Shown here piece by piece: positions 1-13,188 of a stretch of DNA of 64,000 nt. The notes under the pieces are model-generated. The model saw only the letters and a list, made by a program, of their open reading frames with translations, was not told the DNA's origin and searched no databases. This stretch comes from Chionis minor (Eukaryota; Chordata; Aves; Charadriiformes; Chionididae): assembly GCA_013398295.1 (NCBI GenBank), contig VZSF01009047.1:248001-312000 (forward strand). Reading direction: 5' to 3'. Within the stretch, counting starts at the first letter, position 1. Each line of letters opens with the position of its first letter. Position numbers and translations under genes: made by a program.

Positions 1-3000
1 ACTCCTTTCAATGCTGCCTTCAGATATTCAATCTTTTATATTTTTCCTTATTATTAATTAAAGTGGTTGGTAAAGAAGTCAGGACTATAGCTTAAGTTCT
101 AATTGGAAATTCCCTTCCTTCTCCTCCAGGTATTATTAAGAAGTTTTTAAATGTTTTCTTTGGATAGAGAGACTGAGGGTGGAGGAGTTCTAACACGGCA
201 TGGAAATGAAGCAGTCTGGTGAGCTGTGTCCTGTGGTGGACCGTTACCAGACAGGAGGAAATGAGGAAGGAGAAGGGTCTTTAGGAGCATAAATGCTACA
301 CAAAGGTTATGGTACCCTACAGAATAGACATACGCTTTCTGCAGAAAGATATATTGTATCTATGGATGAGGTGTCCTTTGCTCATCTTCCCTTAAGTTTC
401 TCTCACCTGTATAAATTTTTCTGTTTTCCAGAATACCTTCTGAAACAAAGCAGAACTGCATGATTCCTGGTTCTAACCCCTGTTGTAAAAACATAGTCCC
501 TGAATACCTAACAATATACTGCAGTTTCTGCTGAGTGGTGTTAAAGCTTGAGAATGAGAAAGATCAAAAAGTATTACTGCCTGGATTGAAGATCCCTTAG
601 TGCCACATCTATGTCCTCAGGAAGAAACACATCAGCCTGTGGGCCAATGCCCTGACTTCTTGCATATCAACTGGAAGTGCAGAAGTTTAGTGAAGTGGGC
701 CATAAAAGTAGTTTTTTGGAGATGTGGCCATCCCATGAGACAGTTCTCTTAGCACTTCAGAGGCAATATGGCCTCCATGAGTGTCCTCGACATTTGTCAG
801 GTCACTCTCATCCATGTTTTTGCATATCACTTACTCTTTAGTCCAGAACTTGTTCTTTAAATGCAGAGTTGCCATCTGCTTTTCAAGTGGTATGCTGGTC
901 CGATGACAAAGGTGTTTCACTGTTGTGCTCCACTCACCTGTAGGAACCTTTGTTACTCCCTTCTGTTACTCTGATAGGTGCCTGATCACTTGGCATGAGG
1001 AATTAAAGGTATCCCCAATTTTTTGTTGGTAGAGATGTCTGAGCTAGGTGAAATACAGCATCTAGATAAATTAATTAAAATTGTATAATGCGCTTTCCTT
1101 CATAACCTCTGTCCTACAGTGCCTGTAGATCCAAATTAGTTCCATGAGCTAAGAGAAAAAACCTGTCAGATGCAGCTACTGTCTTTCCTTCTCTGTCTGC
1201 CAGAGGTCTTGAACAGTTAAACTGGAGTTCAATACTCCCTTCCCACATTCTCCAAACCAGCCTGTTAAAGAACCTCTCTAATATAGCTGGTTATTAGGCC
1301 AGTAACTTCTACATGGGGAATAACCTGGTTGCTGTCTTGAGTCATTTGCAGGGAGGCTCCACAGAGAGGTCACCATTCAGCTCCTTCTCTAACAGTGTTC
1401 TCTGATTTCCTGCTTTGCCTCTGGGCAAGATAACATCTCACAGGTAAACTGAAGTGCAGAAAATATTTTATTTTTCACATCAGGATAATATGCACATAAA
1501 TAAATATAAATATGCCATCCTCAGTGTCCAAACCATCTGTACAAATGTCACCACAAGAGCTATTCTGCATGGCTTTTCTGCATGTTTCTTTACTTATTTA
1601 TGGTCTCATTAAAGCAATAAACTCCAGCTTGACTTCTAATTAGCAGAGCAGCAGTTACTCATTATCACTTTGCTATGGCCTGCTATCTGCTTAGTTCTAA
1701 GACAGCAAAGCTGTCTGTGGACCCACTGACTTGCCAAGGTATTTTAGATCATATTTAGGGAGCCTGCTCAAAAGTAGCCTGGCTTCGTTGGTCTTCAATT
1801 TACAAGCAACCTTGACAGTGGGGACTTTATAATGGGAAGTAGGAGGAGACTATAAATGGTTCCCAGAGGCATTTATAAGTTTTGATTTGGCACGATTTGT
1901 GTTGAGTGTTCGTTGTATTAAGTCTGTCTCATTTGGTTTTAGGTCATCTACTGAAACTATTACTCACAGAGGAAATTTACTTCTGTCACAGGCCAGGCTT
2001 TTCTTAATCACATTTTAAACTTTATCCTTTTGTTGTCTTTTTTTTTTTTCATCATTTGATGCAGTTACAGATTTTTTTTTTTTCAACTTATTTTTTCCCC
2101 CTCAAGATGCTTATTTGAAGAGCAGGACATCAGCAATGATGGAGTAACTGTCTGATTGATGAAGATCTCCACATTGACTCATTCATAAGTGGGGGGCAAA
2201 ATAAAATCAAGGATTGTAAAAGAAATAGTGAGTATATAGCAAGAGTTTATTTGACAGAAGAAAAGACCACATCCATTTGAAGCTCTACCGTGTGGGATGT
2301 CTTCAGGCTTCCAAATGACTTTTGTAATTTATCTTTATAAATTACTTGAATGGACTATAAACAAGTCAGATAGGCTAGCAATGCAATAATGAGAAGAGGA
2401 ATGACTGCACATCAAGTGGCAAGAAAGATCCAGTATCACCTTTGTAATGTGGCTGCCACCTAGGAAATACAAATTAGTCTTGATAAACATTCAGTTTTAC
2501 TCAAAAGCAAAAAGTAACAAGATAAAAAGTAACAGCATAAAACTAAGGAAATAAGACTCTCAAAAGAGGACCTTGGAGAATGGAAGGGTTTTCTTGTAAG
2601 TAGTACTTCGATTATCTGGAAAGATAATTCACTGATATGGCAATAGATTGTATCTTCCATTATGTTAAGCCTCATACATTCAGGTCAGTCCTACTTCACT
2701 TAAAATGTGCATGTATGTTTTCTTTCCCCAAAGTTAATATTTTAATACAAAATGACTGAAAATTAAAATTGTGCAAACACGCATACACCTATGCTGTTTC
2801 AAAACCAGTGCCTCTTTTGTCATTCATCAGCACCATTCCCCAGAATTCCTGCCAGTTAAGTTGATGTTGGCACATTAACTTTTGCAGCTATTTCAGACAT
2901 ACAGAAATGAATTCCTGGTAATGCCCTGTCTGGAAAAGAAAAGGGAAACTCAAGCAAATCTGATGAAAATTTACCCCAACTAGTCAAATACACAATACCT

Positions 3001-3796
3001 GTAACATAAACTCTATCTATATAGTATGCTTTTCAAGTTAAATGTTTTAAAGTGCAGCCTTTCCTGCAGGGATTTCAAATAGAATAGAAAAATAAAAATA
3101 ACTATCACCCTGATATGTAAAAAGAGACAAGAGCCACGAAAGTATGCAGTATTTAAAAAAAAGTAATTGTGTGGAGTCAGCTGTGAGATTCCCCTATGTC
3201 AATAGCAGAACTCATGCTGGCATCTAAAGGACCAGGATTTCATCCCTGGACTCTGCATCTAGTAGAAGGAAATAGCAGAAGTATAAGTGACAAATAAAAA
3301 AAATGTATTCTCATACTAAAAATAGTTTAACAGTCTTCTAAGAGAAAACAATGCTTATGCCAATGGAACAAACACACAGATATCTCTTTCTCCTTCATTG
3401 GCACATCGTATTTTACAAGTTCAGGCATGAAAACCAGCTTAGAGATGTACTCGTTTGCTTTCCCTTACCCCTAATATTTTACAGGAAAAATAATCCAGTA
3501 ATATCTGCAGGATTTATGAAAAGCAGATGTTTCATTGTGATGCTAATGGAATTAATAAAACATCTTTTCTATTTGGTAGTTGATGTCTAACACCTGGTAG
3601 GATAGTTAGTGAGCACGAGGACTCATGCAAACTGGAGAAGGCTGTGAGGGATGTAAACAGTTTTCCAACAACTGAGGGGAGTTTTTTGAGACGATGACAC
3701 CAATGTCTTCATATAGAAGGTGGGTGAGAGATAGGGATCATAAATTGAACCAGGAGACATTCTGACTTGACATAACAGGGTGCGGAAATCCCCATA
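1..3796. other. Unique AT-rich noncoding DNA
   Basis: I see no gene or recognisable transposon here. Both strands carry frequent stops, and the longest open frames (under 80 codons) have no recognisable motif. Short T runs lie at about 2039-2050 and 2072-2083. An intronic or intergenic origin is equally possible. Confidence 0.6.
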
Positions 3797-3950
3797 AGGA
3801 CAGTCAGGGAGGGGGACAGGCTGCCCAGACGGGTGGTGCAGTCTCTTCCCCTGCAAGTTTTCAAGACCCAGCTGAAGAGCCCTGAGCAACCTGGTCTGAG
3901 CTCAGATGTGACTGTTTTGATCAGGAGGCTGTGCTAGAGACCTCCGGAGG
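3797..3950 (+). mobile_element. CR1 LINE 3'-end fragment
   Basis: This is a heavily 5'-truncated CR1 retrotransposon copy in forward orientation. The end of the second open reading frame is still readable as a degraded peptide of the type DRLPRRVVQS...VFKTQL, followed by the typical 3' untranslated text (gagcaacctggtctgagctc, then a gctagagacctcc-like stretch). The terminal octamer repeats are decayed, so the 3' boundary is approximate. CR1 is the dominant non-LTR element of birds and reptiles. Copies of this length are inert. Confidence 0.85.
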
Positions 3951-6745
3951 TGGTGTGAATTTCAGGCAGTGGACAGTTTGGGTTTTGCAAAGAAAACAAG
4001 AGATATACAAGAAATTCGAGGTTATATACGAGTGCTGAATGTTAAGGTGATTTAACGAACATAACAAATATTTCTTTAACCTCTCAATACTTGGAAGCAT
4101 CATGTAACACTGGAATCATCTAAATACTGTTGCCATGCACTCAGCAGCTAGAATTCATGCACACATTTACTCCTGAATCTATGCTAGATCTCAGCAAAGA
4201 TTTGGTAGTTATGTAGTTTAAATTTGGATTGGACACTTTGAGATGTGCATTTTCATAGCAGGTCCTATCTACCTTGAACATAGTGAGAATAATTCTTTTA
4301 AACTCTCCCAGGCTGTGTAAAGGACATGGTAAGGGTTAGTCTATCCAATGAGAAATGTGTCTTGTTAGGAAGGGAGCACTGTCATCATCCTGAAGCCCTA
4401 GGAGAAGGAGCTGAAACTAAGCTTTTGAAGTAAATAATGAAGAGAGTTCATGACAGCTTTGAGAAAGAATGACTTGGCATTGGAAATTTCACTCTGGGCC
4501 CATCGGAAAAAATACTCCTTTTTTTCCCAAAAAAATGCAATTCAGTCAGATAGCTGTTCTCACATCCCTAGCTGCTGTGCTCCCTGGAGACTGGCTTTCA
4601 GGGCTGACTGATCCCATTGTTCTGCAGGAAAGTACCCAGAGCCAGAGTCCACAAGATCTCCAGTTTGCTGCTAGTTCTAGAAAAGCCCTAATTCTAACCT
4701 GCAACTTTTGTTATCAGCTACAGCTTTTGAACAATTAGAAAAATCTTAAGTAAAACTTTCTTCTTTTTTACTTTTTTCTAAAGACAATTCAATTTCCCGT
4801 ACCATAGAGGAAAGGAAAAGAAAAGATTTAAATTTTCTTTTTGTTTCAGGAAAAATATTAACAATTTAATTGGGATTTCCAGTCAAGGAAATTCTCCAGT
4901 TTCCAGCCAGTTCCTAGCAGTAGCTGGTTATTAATTTCCATTAGATATGTGTGCCTTCATGTCCTTAGAAAAACTTTTTCCTCCTACACACCCAGCTGTC
5001 AGAAAAGTTGTCATTTAGCCCTGGGCCATGATATGTTATGTTCCACTGTGATAATCTGATTTGGTTTTGTGAATTTAAAAGAGTTCTGCTACCATTTTGA
5101 TGAAGAATTATCACATTTATCATGTTTCTATGCAACTTCTATGGAATTTTCTGTATGTTTTCATCCAAACTGCAGTATATTGTTATGACTACAAAGTCCA
5201 GACTTTACCTCTTGGCACAGTCAGAAAAATATATTTAATGTTTGTTTGTATTCTGTGTCTTCTGTACTTCAACCCTGTGCTCTTTGTAATATTAGATCCT
5301 TTCAGTTAAATAATTATTGGCAGCATGGGTTTTTTTGCATTTGTTCATCTCCATTTTACTGAAAAAATGAGGTCATAGTCTTGGATTGTGTCATTTGGGT
5401 ACATAACAGCAAGTGTAAAACGTGCATAAATTTATACAGGATAAGGACTCAGACATTGATTTCATTCTCCTTGTTAAGTGTTTTGATGATTAACAATAGG
5501 ATAGTCCATCTGCTGAAATTTGTGTTGGCTCAGGCTCTAATTTAAAATCTATCCATTATTTTAAAGATAGATTTGCCTGTATAACTGTAGTCGTTATGTT
5601 AGTAGCATGTAAACCATTCAATTTATTGTAAGCTAATTTGCTAAAAGAAAGATATTTACAAATTAGAAAATAAATAACACAATTTGACTTTTCATTACAG
5701 TTTCAATTCAGCCAAATATTATTTTTTTTCATTTTTCCATCTTATTACAACTTGATAAAGCTATGTTTCTTTTTTGTGTGTTGGTTTAAACTCAATTAAA
5801 CAGGATTTCCTTTTCATAAAAACATGTAGGATAAAAGATTTTCTCTTTTCACCTTCTCTGTCTGTCACTCCCACCCAGATTCTTATTGTCATACTTTTAC
5901 ATCTATTCCATTATTTTATTGCAACCCCCTTTTCTGTCTCCTTACATGAAGCAAATGCCATAGCTTAGGAAAACCTGAACCTTTCTACTAGGATGGGAGT
6001 TAACTAAATGTAGTCTTTTCTTTGTGTTGAACAGCGATTAGTCTGAAAAGGATGCCAAGGAGCTACAGAATTTCTTTTGAAGCAAAGTGCTTCAGAACAC
6101 AGGAAAGGGGTTACAATCCCACCCCAAACATTAGAAAATTAAAGTAAAACAACATGTAAAAGTCATTATCATGGTAACTTTCCTTGTACGTTACACATCT
6201 TCCTGAAACTTTTGTGTTTGGGGTTTTTGTGTTTTGTTTGGTGTTTGGTTTTTTTTAAATGTAGGCTTTTGATTATAAGCATTGCGGTTCTGTGTGTGAT
6301 TCTGCAGTGTCTAACCCACTGGAGACGATTTGTCCTTTTCGGCCTCAGACTTATATTAAAATAAAAATATGTGATAAATTATGAGAAGATTAGTGTGCTA
6401 TTGACTCTCAGTAAGGACTGCTAACACTCTCCACCAATACAACTATTTGAAGAATTTTGTGTTATACATTATTGTGAATTTGCCACAAAACTACCTTTTT
6501 AGCCCAGTTTCCCTATAAATACTGAACGTAAGGTGAAACTGAAAGCGGAATAGGATTTCATAGGAAAGTGCTCATAGCACATAGCTAAAGGCACCTACGC
6601 TGGAGTATGAATGGTTTGCCTGTTGGTAATTATAAGGGTAAATTTTCACAGTTCGTTTTCCTTAATACAAGTCCTCTAAACATTCAGGCATTGGAAATTA
6701 GATACTTCATAGAAATGTTTGCCATCAAGTAGATGGATATATATA
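3951..6745. other. Unique AT-rich noncoding DNA
   Basis: There is no gene or clear repeat here. An open frame at 4469-4738 (+, 89 codons) has no homology that I recognise and looks like chance. The base composition is AT-rich throughout, with many A and T runs. Confidence 0.6.
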
Positions 6746-7108
6746 TCTCATGGACCTTATATCAGCCCTCCAGCACTTAAGGGTGGCTCCTATAGAAAAG
6801 ATGGGGAGGGACTCTACCAGGCAGCGTAGTGATAGAATGAGGGGTAATGGCTTTAAACTGAAAGAAGGCAGATTTAGACTAGATAACAGGAAGAAATTCT
6901 TTACTGTGGGAGTGGTGAGATGCTGGAACAGGTTGCCCAGAGAAGTAGTGGAGACCCCATCCCTGGAAGTGTTCAAGGCCAGGTTGGGTGGAGCTTGGAG
7001 TAATGTGATCTAGTGGAAGGTGTCCCTGTCCATAGGAGGGAGTTGAAACTAGGTTACCTTTAAGGTCCCTTCCAGCCTAAACCATGCTATGATTCTATGA
7101 TTCCATGG
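6746..7108 (+). mobile_element. CR1 LINE 3'-end fragment
   Basis: A forward CR1 copy, 5'-truncated. The open frame at 6750-7013 is the carboxy-terminus of the CR1 reverse-transcriptase protein: it reads ...[18 protein letters not shown] and then [19 protein letters not shown], the conserved tail of that protein. After the stop come a short 3' untranslated part (ggtcccttccagcctaaacc) and the terminal octamer repeats gattctatgattccat. The open frame survives because the copy is short, not because it is a host gene. The 5' junction is approximate. Confidence 0.92.
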
Positions 7109-7271
7109 TATGATAAGATGAAAAGGAAATCAAAGTATCACACAGATAAAGCAGTACACATTCAAGTTTCCAATATTTCCCTCATTGTGGGTTACCAACT
7201 TAACATCAGTGAGAAGAAATACTCTTTCAGAGCAGCCATAAAGGCGACCTAGTTATAATAGGGAAAAATAC

Positions 7272-7752
7272 TGACAGAAAAAGTCTGCTAAAATACTGAT
7301 AGAGAAAATCTCTGCCAACCTGGGAACTGCTAGACTAGGAACCTGATCTAAGAAGCTAGAGCATCCTTGACAAGAACAGGTGGGAGCCTGGGCTGACCTC
7401 AATAAGTACAGCTGGGAGCCCGGAACATCCTTGATAAGCACAAAACAAACTGCTATAACCCACAGAACAAAGAAATTGCCGTAACCTACAAACTGACCTC
7501 CTAAGAAAGCAGAAGTCAGCAACAGCTGCCTCAGGAACTCATGTCCTATGCCCACTTATATATCCAGATTAAAGGCATAAAAGTAACTCACTATCTTCCC
7601 AAAATCAGCTTGTCTCTCTAAGAACTCCCCCTGCGTGAACTTATCTACACATTCCTTTGTACCTGCCAGGGACACCTGATCAAATCCAGACTCTGTGATG
7701 CGGATCAACTCCGCAGTGAGACTTTGTCATTGATTGGTGCCACTCCTGGGAG
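7272..7752 (+). mobile_element. Endogenous retrovirus LTR with primer-binding-site-like end
   Basis: The proposed LTR spans 7272-7729. It begins TGACA and ends TGTCA, a 5-bp terminal inverted repeat of the TG...CA type. It contains duplicated upstream elements (two copies of catccttga-aag-aca, near 7361 and 7425), a TATA-like cttatatatcc near 7555 and a small perfect hairpin GCGGA/TCCGC at 7700-7714. Five bases after the LTR end, a TGG-initial sequence (7735-7752, tggtgccactcctgggag) sits where a tRNA primer-binding site would. No gag, pol or env remnant follows, so the internal region is lost. The family is not identified. Confidence 0.7.
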
Positions 7753-9871
7753 CAGTTTAATGAACTGTAAGGGTAATATTTTGAATGAAAAATATATAAA
7801 TAGGCATGCATATATACAAAATTTTGTTATCATACTATTTTCATTATCCAAAGGTCTTCTAGTCCCTGTGAAAGACATTTAGATTTAGGTTTACATTTAG
7901 ATTAAAAAATATTCCAGGCTATGTTCTTCTTTGATCTTTGTTTTGTCTGACATACTTAAAATGTTTTAAAAAACCCCTGGTTTATATACTCATAAAGACT
8001 TTTAACAAACATATTAAGATGAGTATGAATGAAGTATAAATTGAAATGTGTATGTGCATGTTTGTGTGAAATCACCAGAAAAGGGGTTAAAAGAATAGCC
8101 TTTATTTGTAATGTAGGGCATAATTTCCATTCTGTGGCATTCACAAGTGTGCAGTTTTTGTTCCAGAGTTTGGAGACAGCTACATTTTGGTTAGATCAGC
8201 AGAGCTGAATTGCTATGGGCAAACCCTGTTTTTCAACAATAGAAGGATGGCAACTGGGTCATCTTCTGGATGTGGCCAAAACTAAACTGTGGAGACCTTG
8301 TACCCTCTTAAAGGACAAAATTTAGGTTGGCCTGGCAAAACTCCTCTGGGAATGCAGAGTGTTGTTACAGGAGCTCCAAGTAAAGTCACAACTTACTTAA
8401 GCTGTCTTGATCCAAAAAAAAAGAGATTTTTTTTCTTCTGAAACCCAGGAATGGTGTTCTGATTGATGACTTCAGGCACTGCTTTACCTACTTTGGAGAA
8501 GACCCTTGAAAGAAACAGAGATTGGTGCTTACTGCTGAGAAAGGCACTTTGAAGAAGAATTACAGAGCTTTTGTGTGATCACAGAAACCTTCATGTAGCA
8601 CCTGCTGAAATTAAACTAAAATCTTCCATTCCTTTTAAGGTGAATTGGACTAGGACACTAATAAAATTTCCTAATGGTAAAATAAATGAGAATTGTAAAA
8701 TAGGTTTAGTCTGTAGAAATCTATAAACTACATCTTAGAAGCTCCTTATTGTTTTCCATTCACAGTCTTTTAAAAGAAGTAGTATATGATTTTTCTTTGA
8801 TTTGTTTCTACATTTTTTTGGCAGGAAGGAGGAATAATGGGGTCATATGTTATGTTTGTATTGCATTTCCTACGGGGAGGATAGTGTACATCTTATGTCA
8901 AAACAAAATTTATAAAAAAATCCAAAAAAATTTAGTGGGCTTATGTTTTATCTATGTGGTTTTGGAACACCCTAATTAAATTTATTTTATTAAAACTTAG
9001 AGAAATATCCAGTCCTGAAAAGTCTGTTTGTTCTGGAAATTTTTAATATACTAAAAATAGGAGTTTCCTGTGGAAACTTCAGCCATAACCATAATTAAAA
9101 GCCAATAACAAGGGTATTCTGGCAAAAATTAATCAAAATTATGAAGTCTGATATGGTCAAAGCAGCATGGAGAAGAATACCTCAATCAAAAAGCATTAAA
9201 AGAAGAATTCTTTTATACATATCTAATGCATTCTGAGTAGAAATGAAACCGAAGACCTTTACATTAAAAAACTAATTGGAGAGGCCTATGCTTTCTTTCA
9301 AAATCTGACTCACAAAATAAGATGTGTAATTTATTTTTTTTATTCTGTGTCTTTTCCTTGTTTTCATGAATATATGCAGTTTTTCTGTTGTCACAATCAC
9401 ATATGACTGCCAGGAGAGCAGTGGCCAGAATAAAGTGTTTTACACATTCTCGCAGTATCCTCCCATGAGGCCTGTAGGTGATCTTGCACGCATCAGCTTC
9501 TTCACTTTCAGTATTACCTCTCTTCATCCCTAGCATCGTTCACTCTATCTCACAGCTACCCCACTATGCCTGAATCCCAGTCCAGAAATCATTCACACTT
9601 TCCAATTAAAACTGCCCTGAGTCTTATGTAGCAGTCTGTTTTGACCTCCCTTATCCAGCCCTGAGTTGCCCCAGGCAGAGTCTTTCGTTAGGATCCAGAG
9701 CAAAGGAGAAATATGATGTTAATAGCAATGATCTGGAGGGATGCAGACAACGAGACAAGAGTTTTAAGGGAGACAAGACTCCATTGGGACAGGTTGAAAA
9801 AGGGAAAACGAAGTTATAAGTTTTCTGGATCAAAAGGTCTGGAAACAGACCTTAAAACTACAGGAAGAATG
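7753..9871. other. Unique AT-rich noncoding DNA
   Basis: No gene or recognisable repeat. Open frames such as 8749-8979 (+) and 9264-9536 (-) carry no family motif that I can name. Confidence 0.6.
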
Positions 9872-9946
9872 GAATTAGAATTAGAATTAGAATTAGAATA
9901 GAATAGAATAGAATAGAATAGAATAGAATAGAATAGAATAGAATAG
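9872..9946 (+). repeat. (GAATTA)n/(GAATA)n microsatellite
   Basis: Four to five GAATTA units (9872-9899) are followed by about nine GAATA units. The array abuts the 3' terminus of an antisense CR1 copy, so it most likely grew from the CR1 terminal repeat (on the minus strand the unit reads TATTC). The uninterrupted pentamers suggest it may be length-polymorphic. Confidence 0.95.
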
Positions 9947-10200
9947 GTCAGTTAGAAAGGACCCACAATGATCATCTAGTCCAACTGCCTGACCACTGCA
10001 AGGCTGACCAAAAGTTAAAGCCTATTATCAAGGGCACTAACAGGCTTGGGGCATTGACCACCTCTCTAGGAAGTCCGTTCCAGTGTTTTACCACCGTTTT
10101 GGTAAAGAAAGGCTTCCTAATGTCCAGTCTAAACCTCCCCTGGCGCAGCTTTGAGCCATTCCCAGGCTTCCTGTCAGACTATATTGTGGAAGACCAGTTT
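9947..10200 (-). mobile_element. CR1 LINE 3'-end fragment, antisense
   Basis: On the plus strand the text runs ...cagttagaaaggacccacaa, tgatcatctagtccaactgc, then aggcttggggcattgaccac and tttggtaaagaaaggcttcc. This is the reverse complement of a CR1 ORF2 end plus 3' untranslated region. The 3' end lies at the low-coordinate side, beside the pentamer array. The element is 5'-truncated near 10200, and the boundary there is approximate. Confidence 0.9.
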
Positions 10201-12821
10201 ATAAACCATGTCTCCAAATGGAAGTACATCACTAGTGGATTAATCCTATTCTGGGTTTGGTGGCCTTTGATGTGCCATATTAGACTTGCATTAAATGTTC
10301 TGGAACCCATCTCTTTGTGGTAGATACCTCTGTTGTGTAATAACTGTTGTCACTGAAGATGCTCAAACCTACAGCCTCATCTCAAGAAACGTTAAGGTTG
10401 TCAACAGAGTCTCAAAGGAGTCTAATCTAATTTACTGCTCCTCGGTCTGTGTTCAAAACAGACCAAGCTCATGACCTTCACTGCAGTCTACATGTGTTGT
10501 CGTTCAGTTAGGAGACATTGTCATCCCTGCTTGCCTTGTTCTGTGAACATCTGAGTTTCCAGTGCTTTAGCACTTCTTAGCCTTTCAGGGATATTAAAGA
10601 AGGAAAAAACCCAGCTATAACTGCTGTCTAGCAGACTTTCTTTAGTCACATATGCAGCTTGCTTTTACTTCAGTGGGATTTCTCTGTGTGAATTCGGGAG
10701 CAAGATTTGGCCTTTTATGTGACTTGTATAAATCATAGCTCATTAATTCTTAGTTTGACAGAGGGTTAAATATCTTTAAAAAACAATAAAATACAAGAGG
10801 ATTAGCAAGCTCTCCTGTAACTACCATAGTCACAGCTCCTTAGCAGATGAGAATCATACGCCTGACAAAATAGGTAAGAGTGCAAAAAGCTGAGGCAGAT
10901 TAAAGCAGTGATTAACAAGAATATCCTGTGAAGTCATACTTGTTGAAACTGGTTTTGTCAAGCAGAAACAGTCTTCTTATGGTAATTCCTGATTGCAACA
11001 AGAATTCTTCCTCAGACTGAATTTAAACTCATACTCAGGATTAAAGTTAATTACATTTATAATTCCTCTGGTATCACTTTTGAAGAGACATCTGTCTGAA
11101 AAGATTTGAGGCATACAATTGATCTGACACAGGTGACATTAAAGTGTGTTTAAATGATGGTGAGGAACATCAGGGAGGTGTGTGTTTTCTCCATACCAAT
11201 CAGGGAAGGTAAATTTAGATGACATTCTGGGTGAACCCTGTGGAAGCTTGTGCCCTTTCTGTTGCAAATTATTAAGGCCAAATTTTATTGCAGCAATCCC
11301 AATGAGCTATGAGCAATTTGTCTAAAAAAAGCAGACGAGAGGAGAAAGGGAGTTCACCACAGAACTGACACAAGTAAGCAAGTTGTAAGATACCACAGAT
11401 AATGATGCAGGAGGCAGTTCAGAAGATCTACTTTTGCTACAATTTTATATTTTCTTTGGCTTTCAGTGAACAAAGTTTATTTTGACTGAACTAAGAGATA
11501 CAATTATTGAACTCAGTCCATTATCAGGCCTTATCACTGGTGAAGTGTTTGTTTTATACAAAGAAAAGACGTTATTTTTAAGGGCAAGGCCAGGTTGAGT
11601 TTCCACATGACACTACTAGGAACCTTGTATCTGCAGAAACTTCTTCTGAAGTGAACCATAGAGACAGGAAAGCAGAGCAAAAAGGAGTGGCACTGCAGTC
11701 TGGTGGAGAAGCTGGTCCTGCTCCTGCTTTCAAGTCTGCATCTCTCATACACAGGAAACAATCGTTGTATAATGTGCAATGCCAGTTGTTTTTTCACAAC
11801 AGCTCCAAACAGCCTCTTTCTACATGTGGGTGTGTTAGCAACCACACTCAAGCCTTGAAGAGACAAAGAAAAATGGGAATCCTTGCTTCTGGATCCTGCA
11901 CCTGTGATGGTGCTTTTTTAGACAAACGACTGTTAATGTTAAAAACACAGATTAAAATACCCAAGACCTTTTCAGAATTTTGAGTGTCTGTGGAGTCAGG
12001 ATGCAAGAAAAGAAGAGTCACTTTCTTGGATTTCAGTGTTTCTGCTTGATCACTTCTTCTCTGCTTTCCAGACCAAAGTTGTTTTGGTGGATCTGGTCTT
12101 AAATTCATAATGGAGCTAGTCCCTGGTGTTTGCAGGAAGCCTTGATAGCTTTTTTTATTCAAACCCACGAATGATAATAAGCATCATAAAAATTATTATT
12201 GTTTTCTTGTTGAAACAGAAATGATGGATAAAAATATGATATTCGATCACAAAAATAAAAAGTTTTATTTCATTTTTAGTGAATATCTTTCTAAATCTTT
12301 TGTCTTCACGTAACATCTGACAATATTTTATTCTGCAATAGGTTTACAGGAGGCAAAATTATTTGAGATATGGGCAGAAAGTGACAGGCTATCAAAAGCC
12401 AAGTGTCAGTTTATGAAGACAAGTTGTAAAAGAGAGCTACAAGAAAAATGCTACATAGAGCAGAGAGAAAAAACATGAAGAAACATGGCAATGATAAGGG
12501 CACTCAGATTTCAAGTTGCAAATGCTGCAGCTGTTAAGTAAGCAGATTTTCAGTATCAATGGAGTCTTTTAAGGCACATCAAATGAAGTGTCAGTGGAAA
12601 ATCTCTTGTAAATTCTAGAAACATTCTTAGGCCACAAATGACACAGAGAATTTTGTAAGATATTGGCTGCAGTGTTCAGTCTGCTATAAAAAGGATTCCG
12701 CTTAATTTAATTCAAAAATTTACTGAATTTTTTATATCTCCTAAATAAATGTGCACCTTTGTTATACACTTTTCACAAACTATGATCTTATATAAAGAAA
12801 TGTCTTCCTGAAGTGTTTGAA
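10201..12821. other. Unique noncoding DNA
   Basis: No gene seen. Overlapping open frames on both strands between 11534 and 12168 (106-110 codons) shadow each other, and none shows a recognisable domain. I treat them as chance. Confidence 0.55.
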
Positions 12822-12890
12822 TGGTTGGACTAGATGATCTTAAAGGTCTTTTCCAACCTATGATTGGAAAATGATTTTATGATTCTGTGA
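12822..12890 (+). mobile_element. CR1 LINE terminal fragment
   Basis: Only the last ~70 bp of a forward CR1 remain: tggttggactagatgatctt, aaggtcttttccaacctatg and the octamer-like end attttatgattctgtg. The preceding sequence is not CR1. Confidence 0.9.
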
Positions 12891-13139
12891 ATACTGCAAA
12901 AAAGAAACAGTGGACTGGTTGCATAGCTGTTGATTTTCTGTAACTGTTCATAAGCTTCAGGTGCTGAAAGAATATTTGCCATCAAATGCCCTGATATTAC
13001 TTCCCTTTCATGAAAAAATGTAAATATTATATATTTGATAAGAAAAACATGTAAAAGAATTGGTTTTAAGTGTGGGAAAAGTGAGTAGCTTCCGGTGGAA
13101 GCTGTCTGCATGGGGTGGCCATGAATTACTGCTTGTATT

Positions 13140-13188
13140 TGATCTCCAAAGGTCCTTTCAGACCTTTTTTACTCTATGACTGTGATTT
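13140..13188 (+). mobile_element. Degraded CR1 LINE tail
   Basis: The text tgatctccaaaggtcctttc followed by tactctatgactgtgatt resembles the CR1 3' end with decayed octamers. It is very short and lies ~250 bp from the 12822 copy. It could be an independent insertion or part of an older element. Confidence 0.6.
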
